From: Chryseobacterium sp. 52
Lineage (GTDB): Bacteria; Bacteroidota; Bacteroidia; Flavobacteriales; Weeksellaceae
Length of the DNA stretch: 64,000 nucleotides
Assembly: GCF_002754245.1 (NCBI RefSeq)
Contig: NZ_PEEX01000001.1
Span: 2,336,001-2,400,000, forward strand
Direction of reading: 5' to 3'
Below are positions 36,979 to 44,756 of the stretch, piece after piece. Below the pieces are notes generated by a model. It searched no databases. It saw nothing but the letters and a program-made list of their open reading frames with translations, and was not told where the DNA came from. Position numbers and translations under genes: made by a program. Positions within the stretch are counted from its first letter, which is position 1. Each line of letters starts with the position of its first letter.

Positions 36979-37500
36979 ATGAAAAAAATATCAATTATCT
37001 GCACGCTGGTGCTTTTTATGCTTGGCTTTACAGGAGTCAATGCCCAATCCAATACCGGAAAATCTGAAAAAGAAAAAGCAGCGATAGGAACCATGCTCGA
37101 CGGTTTCAATACGGCGGCAGCCAAAGCAGATTTCACTACCTATTTCAATTATTTTGCCGATGAATCTATATTTATCGGAACCGATGCCACAGAAGTTTGG
37201 GATAAAAAAGCTTTTATGGTATGGGCAAAACCTTATTTTGACAAAAAGAAAACCTGGAATTTCACTGCACTTAAAAGGAACATCTATTTCAGTAAAGACG
37301 GGAAGCTGGCTTGGTTCGATGAGCTTCTGGATACCCAAATGAAAATCTGCAGAGGTTCAGGCGTTGTAGAAAAAATAAACGGAAGCTGGAAAGTGAAGCA
37401 GTACGTACTTTCTGTCACTGTTCCTAATGATGTGGTGGATAAAGTGGTGGTGGAAAAAACAGCCATTGAAGATGTTTTAATACAACAATTAAAGAAATAA
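36979..37500 (+). CDS. Secreted NTF2-like (SnoaL-type) protein in the starch locus
   Basis: 173 residues: signal peptide (to about 22, VNAQS) and one NTF2-like domain. KAAIGTMLDGFNTAAAKADFTTYFNYFADESIFIGTD-type opening helix and strand, then AWFDELLD and GSWKVKQYVLSVTVPND. An ATG ten codons upstream overlaps the GH13 gene and is rejected, because the signal peptide begins at 36979. Fold and length resemble the protein at 9164-9667. Why a starch operon carries it is unclear: it could bind a ligand or be an unrecognised enzyme. It sits 2 bases before the sugar transporter gene. Confidence 0.8.
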   Translation: MKKISIICTLVLFMLGFTGVNAQSNTGKSEKEKAAIGTMLDGFNTAAAKADFTTYFNYFADESIFIGTDATEVWDKKAFMVWAKPYFDKKKTWNFTALKRNIYFSKDGKLAWFDELLDTQMKICRGSGVVEKINGSWKVKQYVLSVTVPNDVVDKVVVEKTAIEDVLIQQLKK

Positions 37501-37502
37501 TA

Positions 37503-38906
37503 ATGAATCCTCCGCACAGTACTTTTTCAAAGAAAATAAAACCTAATCTTTCCATGCTTCAGATCATCAATATGAGCATGGGGTTTTTGGGGATTCAGAT
37601 GGCTTTTGGCTTACAGAATGGCAATGCAAGTAGGATTTTGGCCAATTTTGGTGCGGACGTTCATGAGCTGTCATGGTTTTGGTTGGTAGCACCCATTACA
37701 GGGCTTATTGTTCAGCCAATTATTGGGCATATGGGGGATAATACCTGGAGTCCGTTTGGAAGAAGGAAACCTTATTTTCTGATAGGAGCCGTTTTATGTG
37801 CCATTGGCTTGGTTATGCTTCCCAATGCAGCGTCTGTAACACAAATGATGGCTGCCAGTGTTTTATTAATGGCCGTAATCTTCCTGGCGATGATGGATGC
37901 TTCTATCAATGTCGCCATGGAACCTTTTCGTGCGTTGGTAGGAGATATGCTTCCTAAACATCAGGCAACGATCGGGTTTTCTGTGCAGACGATCTTAATT
38001 GGAATCGGGGCGGTTATTGGCTCTGATTTACCAGGCTGGCTGACAAAAATGGGTGTTTCTAATGAAGCTCCCAAAGGCTTTGTAGCCGATAATGTTATTT
38101 ATGCTTTTTACATCGGGGCAGCAGTTTTGATTGTATCAATTGTCTATACAATCATTACGACTAAAGAATATTCTCCTGAAGAATTTGCAGCATTTGAAAA
38201 TGGAAAACCGGTTGTAAAAAATGAATCAAAATTCTCAGACATATTTAAAGACTTCAGGAATGCACCTTCTCAAATGAAGAAACTGGGAATTGTTCAGTTT
38301 TTCTCATGGTTTGCCTTATTCACAATGTGGGTGTTCACCACAAGTGCCCTGGCAACTCATCATTTCGGACTTTCTCCTGATGACACACATTCCACTGAGT
38401 TTAATAAAGCCGGAGATCTGACGGGTAGCTTATTTGGAAGTTATAATTTCTATGCGATTTTCTTTGCATTTGCTCTGACTCCGATTGCCAAATTTATCGG
38501 TAAAAAACAAACTCATGCTTTAGCCCTGGTTTGTGGAGGATTAGGGTTGATTTCCATGTATTTTATTAAAGATATAAGCCATCTCTGGATTTCAATGGTA
38601 GGATTAGGATTTGCCTGGGCAAGTATTCTGGCTATGCCTTACGCCATGTTGATTGATTCCATTCCACAGAAAAAAATGGGAGTTTATATGGGAATCTTCA
38701 ACTTCTTTATTGTCATTCCGCAAATTATCAACGGGATCTTTGGAGGCCCGATTGTAAGCAGTGTTTTTGGAAAACAAGCCATAGATTATATTGTAGTGGG
38801 AGGAGTTTGCATGCTCATAGGAGCTGTCGTGACAATGATCTTCGTAAAATCGGAAGATGAAACACCTAAAGAAATAGAAGAAGAGATCAGACAGGTGCAC
38901 TTCTGA
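37503..38906 (+). CDS. SLC45/SUC-type MFS sugar transporter
   Basis: Inner-membrane sugar:proton symporter, likely for maltose or short maltodextrins. 467 residues with 12 predicted helices. Family features visible: MSMGFLGIQMAFGLQNGNASR in helix 1, and the loop GDNTWSPFGRRKPYF, the D-x-W-x-x-xGRR/KP signature between helices 2 and 3. DASINVAMEPFRALVGDMLP follows in helix 4. The gene is the last of the starch operon, which explains how sugars released by the GH97 and GH13 enzymes enter the cytoplasm. Confidence 0.92.
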   Translation: MNPPHSTFSKKIKPNLSMLQIINMSMGFLGIQMAFGLQNGNASRILANFGADVHELSWFWLVAPITGLIVQPIIGHMGDNTWSPFGRRKPYFLIGAVLCAIGLVMLPNAASVTQMMAASVLLMAVIFLAMMDASINVAMEPFRALVGDMLPKHQATIGFSVQTILIGIGAVIGSDLPGWLTKMGVSNEAPKGFVADNVIYAFYIGAAVLIVSIVYTIITTKEYSPEEFAAFENGKPVVKNESKFSDIFKDFRNAPSQMKKLGIVQFFSWFALFTMWVFTTSALATHHFGLSPDDTHSTEFNKAGDLTGSLFGSYNFYAIFFAFALTPIAKFIGKKQTHALALVCGGLGLISMYFIKDISHLWISMVGLGFAWASILAMPYAMLIDSIPQKKMGVYMGIFNFFIVIPQIINGIFGGPIVSSVFGKQAIDYIVVGGVCMLIGAVVTMIFVKSEDETPKEIEEEIRQVHF

Positions 38907-38990
38907 TACAATAGGACTCGTATATTATAACCCGAAAAGTGTTGGTTTTCTTGCCAATAAATAAATGTACCATTATAAATATTCAATTGG

Positions 38991-39038
38991 AGCGGGCTTT
39001 AGCCCGCTTTAATAATGATAAATACGAAGGCTTTAGCC
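38991..39038. repeat. REP-like palindrome GCGGGCTTTAGCCCGC plus second GGCTTTAGCC unit
   Basis: AGCGGGCT-TT-AGCCCGCT (38991-39008) is a perfect 8-bp hairpin, and a second palindrome GGCTTTAGCC lies at 39029-39038. No strong T tract follows, so it is more like a dispersed intergenic palindrome than a terminator, although it could end the starch operon. The rest of the 293-base spacer has no gene. Confidence 0.55.
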
Positions 39039-39199
39039 AAAACATATTACCATTTTAAAATTCCATACCGTCACATTTGTGATAGCAAATCGCCCATAAC
39101 CTGTCCCCCTTTTATTTATACAATCAATTGAAATTTAATATTTTATTAAGCAACCCAGGATTTTAAATTTTTACCTTACATAGATTAAAATTTAAAAAA

Positions 39200-40732
39200 A
39201 TGTATGACATTATCATCATAGGAAGCGGAGCAGGAGGATCAACTATAGCATATCGGCTGGCAGACAGCGGGAAAAAGATTCTGATTGTAGAAAGAGGAGA
39301 TTATGTACCTGTTGAAAAAGAAAACTGGGATTCTGTAGAAGTTTTTGAAAAAAATAAATACACGACCACAGAACTATGGCTGGATAAACACGGAAAACCT
39401 TTTCGTCCCGGAATGCATTATAATGTAGGAGGAAACACCAAATTCTACGGAGCTGCCTTATTCCGCTTAAGAGAAGAAGATTTCAAAGAAATAAGACATT
39501 ACGGAGGAACTTCACCAGCCTGGCCCATTCAATATGAAGACTTAAAGGACTATTATCTTGAGGCCGAGAAACTCTTTCATGTTCATGGAAAAAGAGGCTC
39601 AGATCCTACAGAACCTTTTGATTCGGAACCTTACCCTCATCCACCTTTACCTCATGAACCGAGAATTCAGGAAATTGTTGATGAATTAAAGAACTATGGC
39701 CTGCATCCTTTTGAATTGCCAATTGGAGTCAATTTTAAACCTCACGAAACCGCAAATGCTCCCTATATTCTGGATAGGTTTGATGGTTTTCCCGATGCTG
39801 CCGAAAGAAAAGGTGATGCTCATTTCTGTTCACTGGCAAAGGCTTTGGAATATCCCAATGTAGAATTAATGACCAATACCAAGGTTATTAAAATCAATAC
39901 GGATAGTTCAGAAACAAAGGTTTCCGAAATAGTTATCGAACAAAATGGAGAGATTAAAACAATAAGCTCAGATTTTCTCATACTTTCTGCAGGTGCCATT
40001 AACTCTGCTGCTTTATTATTAGAAAGCAAAAGTGAGAAATTCCCCAATGGTCTTGCCAATACATCAGATCAGGTTGGAAGGAACTATATGTTTCATCAGA
40101 ATACGGCATTGGTAGCCTTATATACGGAACCCAATCCTACCAAATTCGGAAAAACATTTGGGATCAACGATTTCTATCGCGCAAATAGAGGGTATAACTT
40201 TCCTTTGGGACACATTCAGATGTTAGGCAAGTCAGATGAACATCAGATCAAAGCCGACAGCCCTGTTCCGGCACCGGGTTTTACTTTTGAATTAATGGCC
40301 AAGCATGCTGTAGATTTCTGGCTTACCTCCGAAGATCTGCCCAATCCTGAAAACAGAGTGACTGTAGAGAACGGACAGATTAAAATAAGCTACGACACTA
40401 ATAATCAGGAAGGGCATCAGCTCCTTAAATCCGAATTGATCAAAGCATTGAAAGCTTCCGGCAAATTTGAAAGCTTTCTGTTTAAAGGAATCTATTTCAG
40501 TAAAGGAATGGATATTGCCTCACCAGCCCACCAGAACGGAACTACGAAGATGGGAACAGATCCTAAAACATCAGTAGTAGATACCAATTGCAAAGCACAT
40601 GATCTGGAAAATCTCTACGTAGTTGATGGAGGATTTTTCGTTTCCAGTGGAGCCGTAAATCCTGCTCTTACCATTATTGCTATGGCATTACGGGTCGGTG
40701 ATCATCTTAAAAATCACGTGTTAAAATCATGA
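39200..40732 (+). CDS. GMC-family FAD-dependent oxidoreductase
   Basis: Oxidises an alcohol or sugar hydroxyl using FAD. 510 residues: N-terminal FAD motif IIIGSGAGGSTIAYRLADSGKKILIVERG (GxGxxG at about 8-13), substrate domain in the middle, and C-terminal GMC_oxred_C. The C-terminal part has SPAHQNGTTKMGTDP, with the catalytic His, and VSSGAVNPALTIIAMALR, whose Asn is the second active-site residue. No Tat or Sec signal, so cytoplasmic. It overlaps the following MFS gene by 4 bases (ATGA), which indicates translational coupling and a shared substrate. Confidence 0.9.
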   Translation: MYDIIIIGSGAGGSTIAYRLADSGKKILIVERGDYVPVEKENWDSVEVFEKNKYTTTELWLDKHGKPFRPGMHYNVGGNTKFYGAALFRLREEDFKEIRHYGGTSPAWPIQYEDLKDYYLEAEKLFHVHGKRGSDPTEPFDSEPYPHPPLPHEPRIQEIVDELKNYGLHPFELPIGVNFKPHETANAPYILDRFDGFPDAAERKGDAHFCSLAKALEYPNVELMTNTKVIKINTDSSETKVSEIVIEQNGEIKTISSDFLILSAGAINSAALLLESKSEKFPNGLANTSDQVGRNYMFHQNTALVALYTEPNPTKFGKTFGINDFYRANRGYNFPLGHIQMLGKSDEHQIKADSPVPAPGFTFELMAKHAVDFWLTSEDLPNPENRVTVENGQIKISYDTNNQEGHQLLKSELIKALKASGKFESFLFKGIYFSKGMDIASPAHQNGTTKMGTDPKTSVVDTNCKAHDLENLYVVDGGFFVSSGAVNPALTIIAMALRVGDHLKNHVLKS

Positions 40733-41895
40733 ACTCTAAAACAGTCAAAATCATAGTTGTATTTTTATTAGCCTTTTTGACCGGGCTCAATTTTGTGATA
40801 TTTCCGGCGTTGGGAACTGCTTTTACAGATTCTTCGCTCTTTGGGCTTTCTTCCTCACAGTTTGGGAACTTATTCATTCCTCAGGTGATCTGTATCATCA
40901 TCTCCTGCCTGGGAGCTCCTTTTTTGGTCAACAAATGGGGCCCGAAAGTTATTTTGACTGTTGGATTATTATTAATGATTGTATCAACCGGGATTTTGTG
41001 GATGCTTCAGTATTGGATGCATGAACGATCCTTGTTATTTCCCATATTAATGGTTTTAGTGGCATTTACCGGATCCGGTTTTGGATTGTCCATTACCACT
41101 TTAAATCCCTTGGCTGCAAGCTTTTTTGAAGATCAAAAATCCTCTGCGATTCTAATCTTGCAGTTTTTAGTAGGATTGGGAACATCTATGTCCCCGTTAA
41201 TGATGACCCTGATAGGCAATGTAAAAAACTGGATGTATGTTCCGGGATGTGTATTTATTGTAATTACCCTGGCCTTTATTCTGTTCTTATTTTTAAAATT
41301 GGAAAAAGGAGCATTTTTTGAACTTCCGGGACATTTCAAAATTCCTTCAAAACTGTGGATCTTTTTTGTCGCAATTATTCTGTATGGATTTGTTGAAGGA
41401 ACTTTCGGGAGCTTTGGTGGAATTATACTTAAAAATCAGGGCCTGGACAATAATAAAGCAAGTCTCGGACTTTCCCTGTTTTGGGGCGGTATCGCTTTAA
41501 ACCGTTTACTTTTTGGAATTTTTTCGAAAAAAAATGACCTGTCTTATCTGTTTCTAGCCTCACCTTTACTGGTCGCCATATTGTTGTTTTTCCTGATGAG
41601 GTATGCTGATGTAAGTCTCATTTTACTCATGATGTTTTTTATTGGCTTCTTTATGGGAAGTATATTCCCTGGATCTATCGGCTGGGGAACGGTTGAATTT
41701 CCCACACTTTCAGTATTGGTTTCCGGATTATTAATGGCGGCCAATCAAATAGGAACAGGCATTATTACTAATGTTTTGGGAAACTTTTCCAATAAAACTA
41801 CTGCCGTTTTTCAATGCTTAATTCTTTGCCTTATAATCATATGTCTTTTACTTTTCTATCTGAAAAAGAACTCTAAAATAAAAGAAGCTTTTTAA
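40729..41895 (+). CDS. MFS transporter coupled to the GMC oxidoreductase
   Basis: 388 residues with 12 hydrophobic helices, of the compact FucP/sugar-MFS type. Recognisable pieces are LTGLNFVIFPALGTAFTD in helix 1, VNKWGPKVILTVGLLL in the 2-3 loop and FYGSIFPGSIGWGTVEFPTL-like sequence in helix 10. Its ATG lies within the stop of the GMC gene. The substrate is unknown; coupling to a sugar- or alcohol-oxidising flavoenzyme suggests a polyol, sugar or sugar acid. Confidence 0.85.
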   Translation: MNSKTVKIIVVFLLAFLTGLNFVIFPALGTAFTDSSLFGLSSSQFGNLFIPQVICIIISCLGAPFLVNKWGPKVILTVGLLLMIVSTGILWMLQYWMHERSLLFPILMVLVAFTGSGFGLSITTLNPLAASFFEDQKSSAILILQFLVGLGTSMSPLMMTLIGNVKNWMYVPGCVFIVITLAFILFLFLKLEKGAFFELPGHFKIPSKLWIFFVAIILYGFVEGTFGSFGGIILKNQGLDNNKASLGLSLFWGGIALNRLLFGIFSKKNDLSYLFLASPLLVAILLFFLMRYADVSLILLMMFFIGFFMGSIFPGSIGWGTVEFPTLSVLVSGLLMAANQIGTGIITNVLGNFSNKTTAVFQCLILCLIIICLLLFYLKKNSKIKEAF

Positions 41896-41898
41896 AAC

Positions 41899-41940
41899 AT
41901 CAAAAGCGGACTTTAATTAATTCGCTTTTGATAGTTTTTC
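41899..41940. terminator. Intrinsic terminator between MFS gene and azoR
   Basis: ATCAAAAGCG (41899-41908) pairs perfectly with CGCTTTTGAT (41923-41932), 14-base loop, followed by AGTTTTT. The genes on both sides converge here. Confidence 0.82.
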
Positions 41941-41965
41941 GGTTAAAAGTTTAAAGAGGAATTAC

Positions 41966-42565
41966 TTAGGCTAAAACTGCTTCAATGTGTGCAACCGTTT
42001 TAGATAAATTTTCTTCCTTAAGCTGAGGAATCATTGTTCCCTGAGATTTGAAAACTTCAACATCAGTAATTCCAATAAAACCAAAGAACGTTTTTAAATA
42101 AGTTTCTATACCTTCAATAAGTCCATTTTCATAAACACCACCAGCTGCAAAGTTTAGATAGACTTTTTTATTTTGCAACAATCCTTTCGGTGTCCCGTCT
42201 GCATAAGAAAAAGTTTTTCCGGCAACAGAAATATTGTCAATCCATGATTTTAAAGTTGATGGGAAACTGAAATTATAAAAAGGAACTCCAATAACTATAA
42301 TATCTGCTTCCTGAACTTCTTTTAGAGCTTCATCTGAATATTTTGAAGCTTCTTTTTCTTCTTCGCTTTTTTCAGCATCAGCAACTCTGGAAGCATTGAA
42401 CTGATGATTCTCCAAATGCGGAATTGGATTCAAAGCCAGGTCACGAACCACAACTTTACTTCCAGGATCTTTTTGTAGCAATTGGTTAATAACAGTTTGA
42501 GAAAGCTTGCTGCTTACAGAATTCTCTCCCACGATACTTGTTTTGATATTTAAAATGTTTGCCAT
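41966..42565 (-). CDS. azoR: FMN-dependent NADH-azoreductase / quinone reductase
   Basis: Two-electron reductase of azo compounds and quinones with a flavodoxin-like fold. 199 residues: an N-terminal strand followed by a phosphate-binding loop SIVGENSVSSKL, then ADIIVIGVPFYNFSFPSTLKSWIDNI with the PxYNF-type FMN contact, and the LNFAAGGVY loop. Divergent from the HxlR regulator across 88 bases, the same arrangement as quinone-sensing azoreductase/regulator pairs such as YodB-controlled genes in Bacillus. Confidence 0.92.
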   Translation of the reverse strand: MANILNIKTSIVGENSVSSKLSQTVINQLLQKDPGSKVVVRDLALNPIPHLENHQFNASRVADAEKSEEEKEASKYSDEALKEVQEADIIVIGVPFYNFSFPSTLKSWIDNISVAGKTFSYADGTPKGLLQNKKVYLNFAAGGVYENGLIEGIETYLKTFFGFIGITDVEVFKSQGTMIPQLKEENLSKTVAHIEAVLA

Positions 42566-42597
42566 TTTGTTGTAATTTTTTTCGTTTTTATTAATGA

Positions 42598-42650
42598 CAA
42601 AATTATTGTAAATTTACTTTCCAAAGTATAGTAGTTACCTAAAGGAAAGT
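42598..42650. promoter_or_regulatory. azoR promoter and candidate HxlR operators
   Basis: Minus-strand TAATTTTG (42605-42598) is the azoR -7 element, with TTTG (42625-42622) 16 bases upstream. Overlapping it are a perfect palindrome GTAAATTTAC (42608-42617) and an inverted repeat ACTTTCC ... GGAAAGT (42616-42622 and 42644-42650) that ends 3 bases before the regulator ATG. Either could be the HxlR binding site controlling both genes. Confidence 0.5.
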
Positions 42651-42653
42651 GAA

Positions 42654-43031
42654 ATGGAGAAACAACATAATCATAAAGATTGTATGCAGGCTTTAAAGCC
42701 GGTCCGTGATACATTAGACGTTATTAATGGTAAATGGAAATTGCAAATCATTATTTCTTTGAATGCGGGGAATAAACGTTTCACAGAAATTGAAAGAAGC
42801 ATTCCTAAGTTGACATCAAAAGTTTTAGCAAAAGAATTAAAAGAACTGGAACAAAACGGTCTGCTTGAGAGAATCGTAAAAGACACCTATCCGGTAAGCA
42901 TAGAATATTATCCTACCGAGCATACAAAAACATTACAGCCCGTTGTAGAGTCTTTAAAAGACTGGGGCGAAAATCACCGTAAGCATATTTTCGGAGCACC
43001 TGCTGAGGAAGCGAAAGAAATAAAAGACTAA
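42654..43031 (+). CDS. HxlR-family (DUF24) transcriptional regulator with N-terminal Cys
   Basis: 125-residue winged-helix repressor: NGKWKLQIIISLNAGNKRFTEIERSI and LTSKVLAKELKELEQNGLLER are the diagnostic helix-turn-helix region, followed by the wing VSIEYYPTEHTKTLQP. Cys10 (HKDCMQAL) sits where quinone- and aldehyde-sensing members such as YodB and HypR carry their redox cysteine. With azoR diverging and pirin and an FMN reductase downstream, it probably senses electrophiles or quinones. Confidence 0.9.
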   Translation: MEKQHNHKDCMQALKPVRDTLDVINGKWKLQIIISLNAGNKRFTEIERSIPKLTSKVLAKELKELEQNGLLERIVKDTYPVSIEYYPTEHTKTLQPVVESLKDWGENHRKHIFGAPAEEAKEIKD

Positions 43032-43138
43032 TTCTTTCAAAAAATATACAGATCTTCAATTTTAATCGAGTCAGTATTAATTTTACAACTATCAACCCTT
43101 TCTTAACCTACGTCAATATTTCCCAGCCTTACTTACTG

Positions 43139-43146
43139 TACATTTG
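43139..43146 (+). promoter_or_regulatory. -7 element of pirin gene promoter
   Basis: TACATTTG, exact TAnnTTTG, 20 bases before the pirin ATG. The -33 region is weak. Confidence 0.45.
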
Positions 43147-43166
43147 TACCATAAAATAATCACAAA

Positions 43167-43895
43167 ATGAAAACAGTATATCATAAAGCAGATTCAAGAG
43201 GCCACGCTGATCATGGCTGGCTAAACAGTTATCATACCTTCAGTTTTGCCAATTATCAAAATAACGACAGATCGAATTTTGGGGTATTAAGAGTTTTGAA
43301 TGATGACACCGTTTCTCAGGGAATGGGATTCGGAACACATCCACACAGAGATATGGAAATTATTTCCATTCCTTTGGAAGGGGATCTGGAACATAAAGAT
43401 TCCATGGGAACTACTGCCGTTATCAAAAAAGGCGAGATTCAGGTACTGAGTGCAGGAACAGGAATAATGCACAGCGAGTACAATAAAAATAAAGATGAAG
43501 CGGTGAAGTTTTTACAGATCTGGGTTTTCCCAAGAGAAGTAAATGTTGAACCAAGATATGATCAGAAAAGCATTAAAGAAGGCGAGAAGATCAACGGATT
43601 CCAACAAATATTATCGCCGGATAAAAATGATGACGGGGTTTGGATTCATCAGGATGCATGGTTTAATTTAGCCAATTTCAAAGCAGGAAACGGTAAAAAT
43701 TATATGCTGAATAAAAAAGGAAATGGTGTGTACGCTTTTGTTTTAAAAGGAAGTGCCAAAATAGGAGACAGAGTCTTGAATGAAAGAGACGGACTGGGAA
43801 TCTGGGATACACAGAGCTTTAATATAGAAGCAGTAGAAGATGCCGAGATCTTATTAATGGAAGTGCCGATGGAGTTGCCGGCTTATCTTAAATAA
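43167..43895 (+). CDS. Pirin-family bicupin (YhaK/YhhW type)
   Basis: 242 residues, two cupin domains. The N-terminal GWLNSYHTFSFANY and the metal-site block FGTHPHRDMEIISIPLEG with His residues, followed by GTGIMHSEYNKN, define the family. YhhW-type members are quercetinases in vitro; the natural role is not settled. It follows the HxlR regulator with its own -7 element and precedes an FMN reductase, fitting an electrophile-response block. Confidence 0.92.
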   Translation: MKTVYHKADSRGHADHGWLNSYHTFSFANYQNNDRSNFGVLRVLNDDTVSQGMGFGTHPHRDMEIISIPLEGDLEHKDSMGTTAVIKKGEIQVLSAGTGIMHSEYNKNKDEAVKFLQIWVFPREVNVEPRYDQKSIKEGEKINGFQQILSPDKNDDGVWIHQDAWFNLANFKAGNGKNYMLNKKGNGVYAFVLKGSAKIGDRVLNERDGLGIWDTQSFNIEAVEDAEILLMEVPMELPAYLK

Positions 43896-43907
43896 AAATT
43901 AAATTTG
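43875..43907 (+). promoter_or_regulatory. Promoter of FMN reductase gene
   Basis: TTG (43875-43877), 22 bases, then TAAATTTG (43900-43907); the -33 part lies inside the end of the pirin gene. Confidence 0.45.
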
Positions 43908-43933
43908 TACATTAAAAAAATAGATAAAGAATA

Positions 43934-44485
43934 ATGAAAGTTTTAGCAATAGCAGGAAGCAATTCAGATGCTTCAATGAACAGACAGTTAGTAGCCTATG
44001 CATCATCCCTTTTTGAAAATGCAGAAGTAGAAGTAGTGGATATGAATCCTTTCGAAATGCCAATCTACAAACATGAAAGAGAACTGGCAGGCGGAGTTCC
44101 TCAGGAAGCCCATGATTTTGCGTCAAAAATTGATGGCGCTAATCTTCTTTTGGTTTCATTGCCTGAGCACAACGGAACATACTCTACAGCATTCAAAAAT
44201 GTTTTTGACTGGGTATCCAGAATCAAAGACAGAACAGTATGGAATGAAGTGCCGATGTTATTGATGTCTACGTCTCCCGGAGGCAGAGGTGGAGCCGGAG
44301 TTTTAGAAGCTTCATCGAAGCGTTTCCCTTTCCACGGAGGAAATATAGTAGAAACTTTCTCACTTCCTTTCTTTAATGACAACTTTGATAAGGCTGCTCA
44401 GCAAATATCTAACGATGAGAAAAACAGCGAATTAAAAGAGAAAATAAAGAAGATTGCGGCCATTGAAACGATCCTTGAAAAATAG
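43934..44485 (+). CDS. NADPH-dependent FMN reductase
   Basis: 183-residue flavodoxin-fold reductase. VLAIAGSNSDASMNRQLVAYA is the phosphate-binding loop, LLLVSLPEHNGTYSTAFKNVFDW the central FMN/substrate region (the family's PEYNGS-like motif), and LLMSTSPGGRGGAG the third loop. It probably reduces quinones or supplies FMNH2. Last gene of the azoR-HxlR-pirin block; the promoter of the purM leader unit lies just after its stop. Confidence 0.92.
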   Translation: MKVLAIAGSNSDASMNRQLVAYASSLFENAEVEVVDMNPFEMPIYKHERELAGGVPQEAHDFASKIDGANLLLVSLPEHNGTYSTAFKNVFDWVSRIKDRTVWNEVPMLLMSTSPGGRGGAGVLEASSKRFPFHGGNIVETFSLPFFNDNFDKAAQQISNDEKNSELKEKIKKIAAIETILEK

Positions 44486-44487
44486 CA

Positions 44488-44518
44488 TTGTAATATTAAT
44501 TTAAAATTAATATCTTTG
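44488..44518 (+). promoter_or_regulatory. Promoter of the purM leader unit
   Basis: TTG (44488-44490), 20 bases, TATCTTTG (44511-44518). An excellent consensus match starting 3 bases after the upstream gene's stop. The transcript start is expected near 44525, just before a 24-codon ORF. Confidence 0.75.
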
Positions 44519-44532
44519 CAAAAAGAAAAAAG

Positions 44533-44607
44533 ATGAAAATTCAGACCACTTTTAAAGAATGTTTCTCCGAAAAAGGGAAAACTGTGGGCTCTGAAATTCT
44601 GAGATAA
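44533..44607 (+). CDS. 24-residue leader peptide upstream of purM
   Basis: ATG at 44533 to TAA at 44605-44607 encodes MKIQTTFKECFSEKGKTVGS followed by EILR. It sits 14 bases after a strong -7 element, has an A/G-rich ribosome-binding region (GAAAAAAG), and ends 7 bases before a strong intrinsic terminator. A ribosome at the stop codon would cover the left arm of the hairpin. This is the layout of a transcription attenuator controlling the purine genes, or of a free-standing small transcript. No run of a single regulatory codon is present. Whether it is translated is inferred from position only. Confidence 0.55.
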   Translation: MKIQTTFKECFSEKGKTVGSEILR

Positions 44608-44614
44608 AATAACG

Positions 44615-44646
44615 GCCGATAATCTACCAAGATTGTCGGCTTTTTT
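44615..44646 (+). terminator. Intrinsic terminator/attenuator upstream of purM
   Basis: GCCGATAATCT (44615-44625) pairs with AGATTGTCGGC (44630-44640) with one G-T pair and a 4-base loop, followed by T6. It stands between the leader ORF and purM. Confidence 0.88.
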
Positions 44647-44695
44647 ATTTTCTAAATCTGGATAAAAAGTAAATTGAATTATAAAAAATAGAAGA

Positions 44696-44752
44696 GCCAG
44701 ACAGGAGATGTACAATTAATCTGAAATCTGGAATCTAATATAAAAATCTGAG
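44696..44752. repeat. TCTGAAATCTGGAATCT repeat upstream of purM
   Basis: Contains ATCTGAAATCTGGAATCTAAT and a further ATCTGA just before the purM ATG, with CAGACAGGAGATGT on the left as a partial complement. Same family as the elements at 18.8, 45.8, 50.5 and 61.6 kb. Confidence 0.6.
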
Positions 44753-44756
44753 TAAC

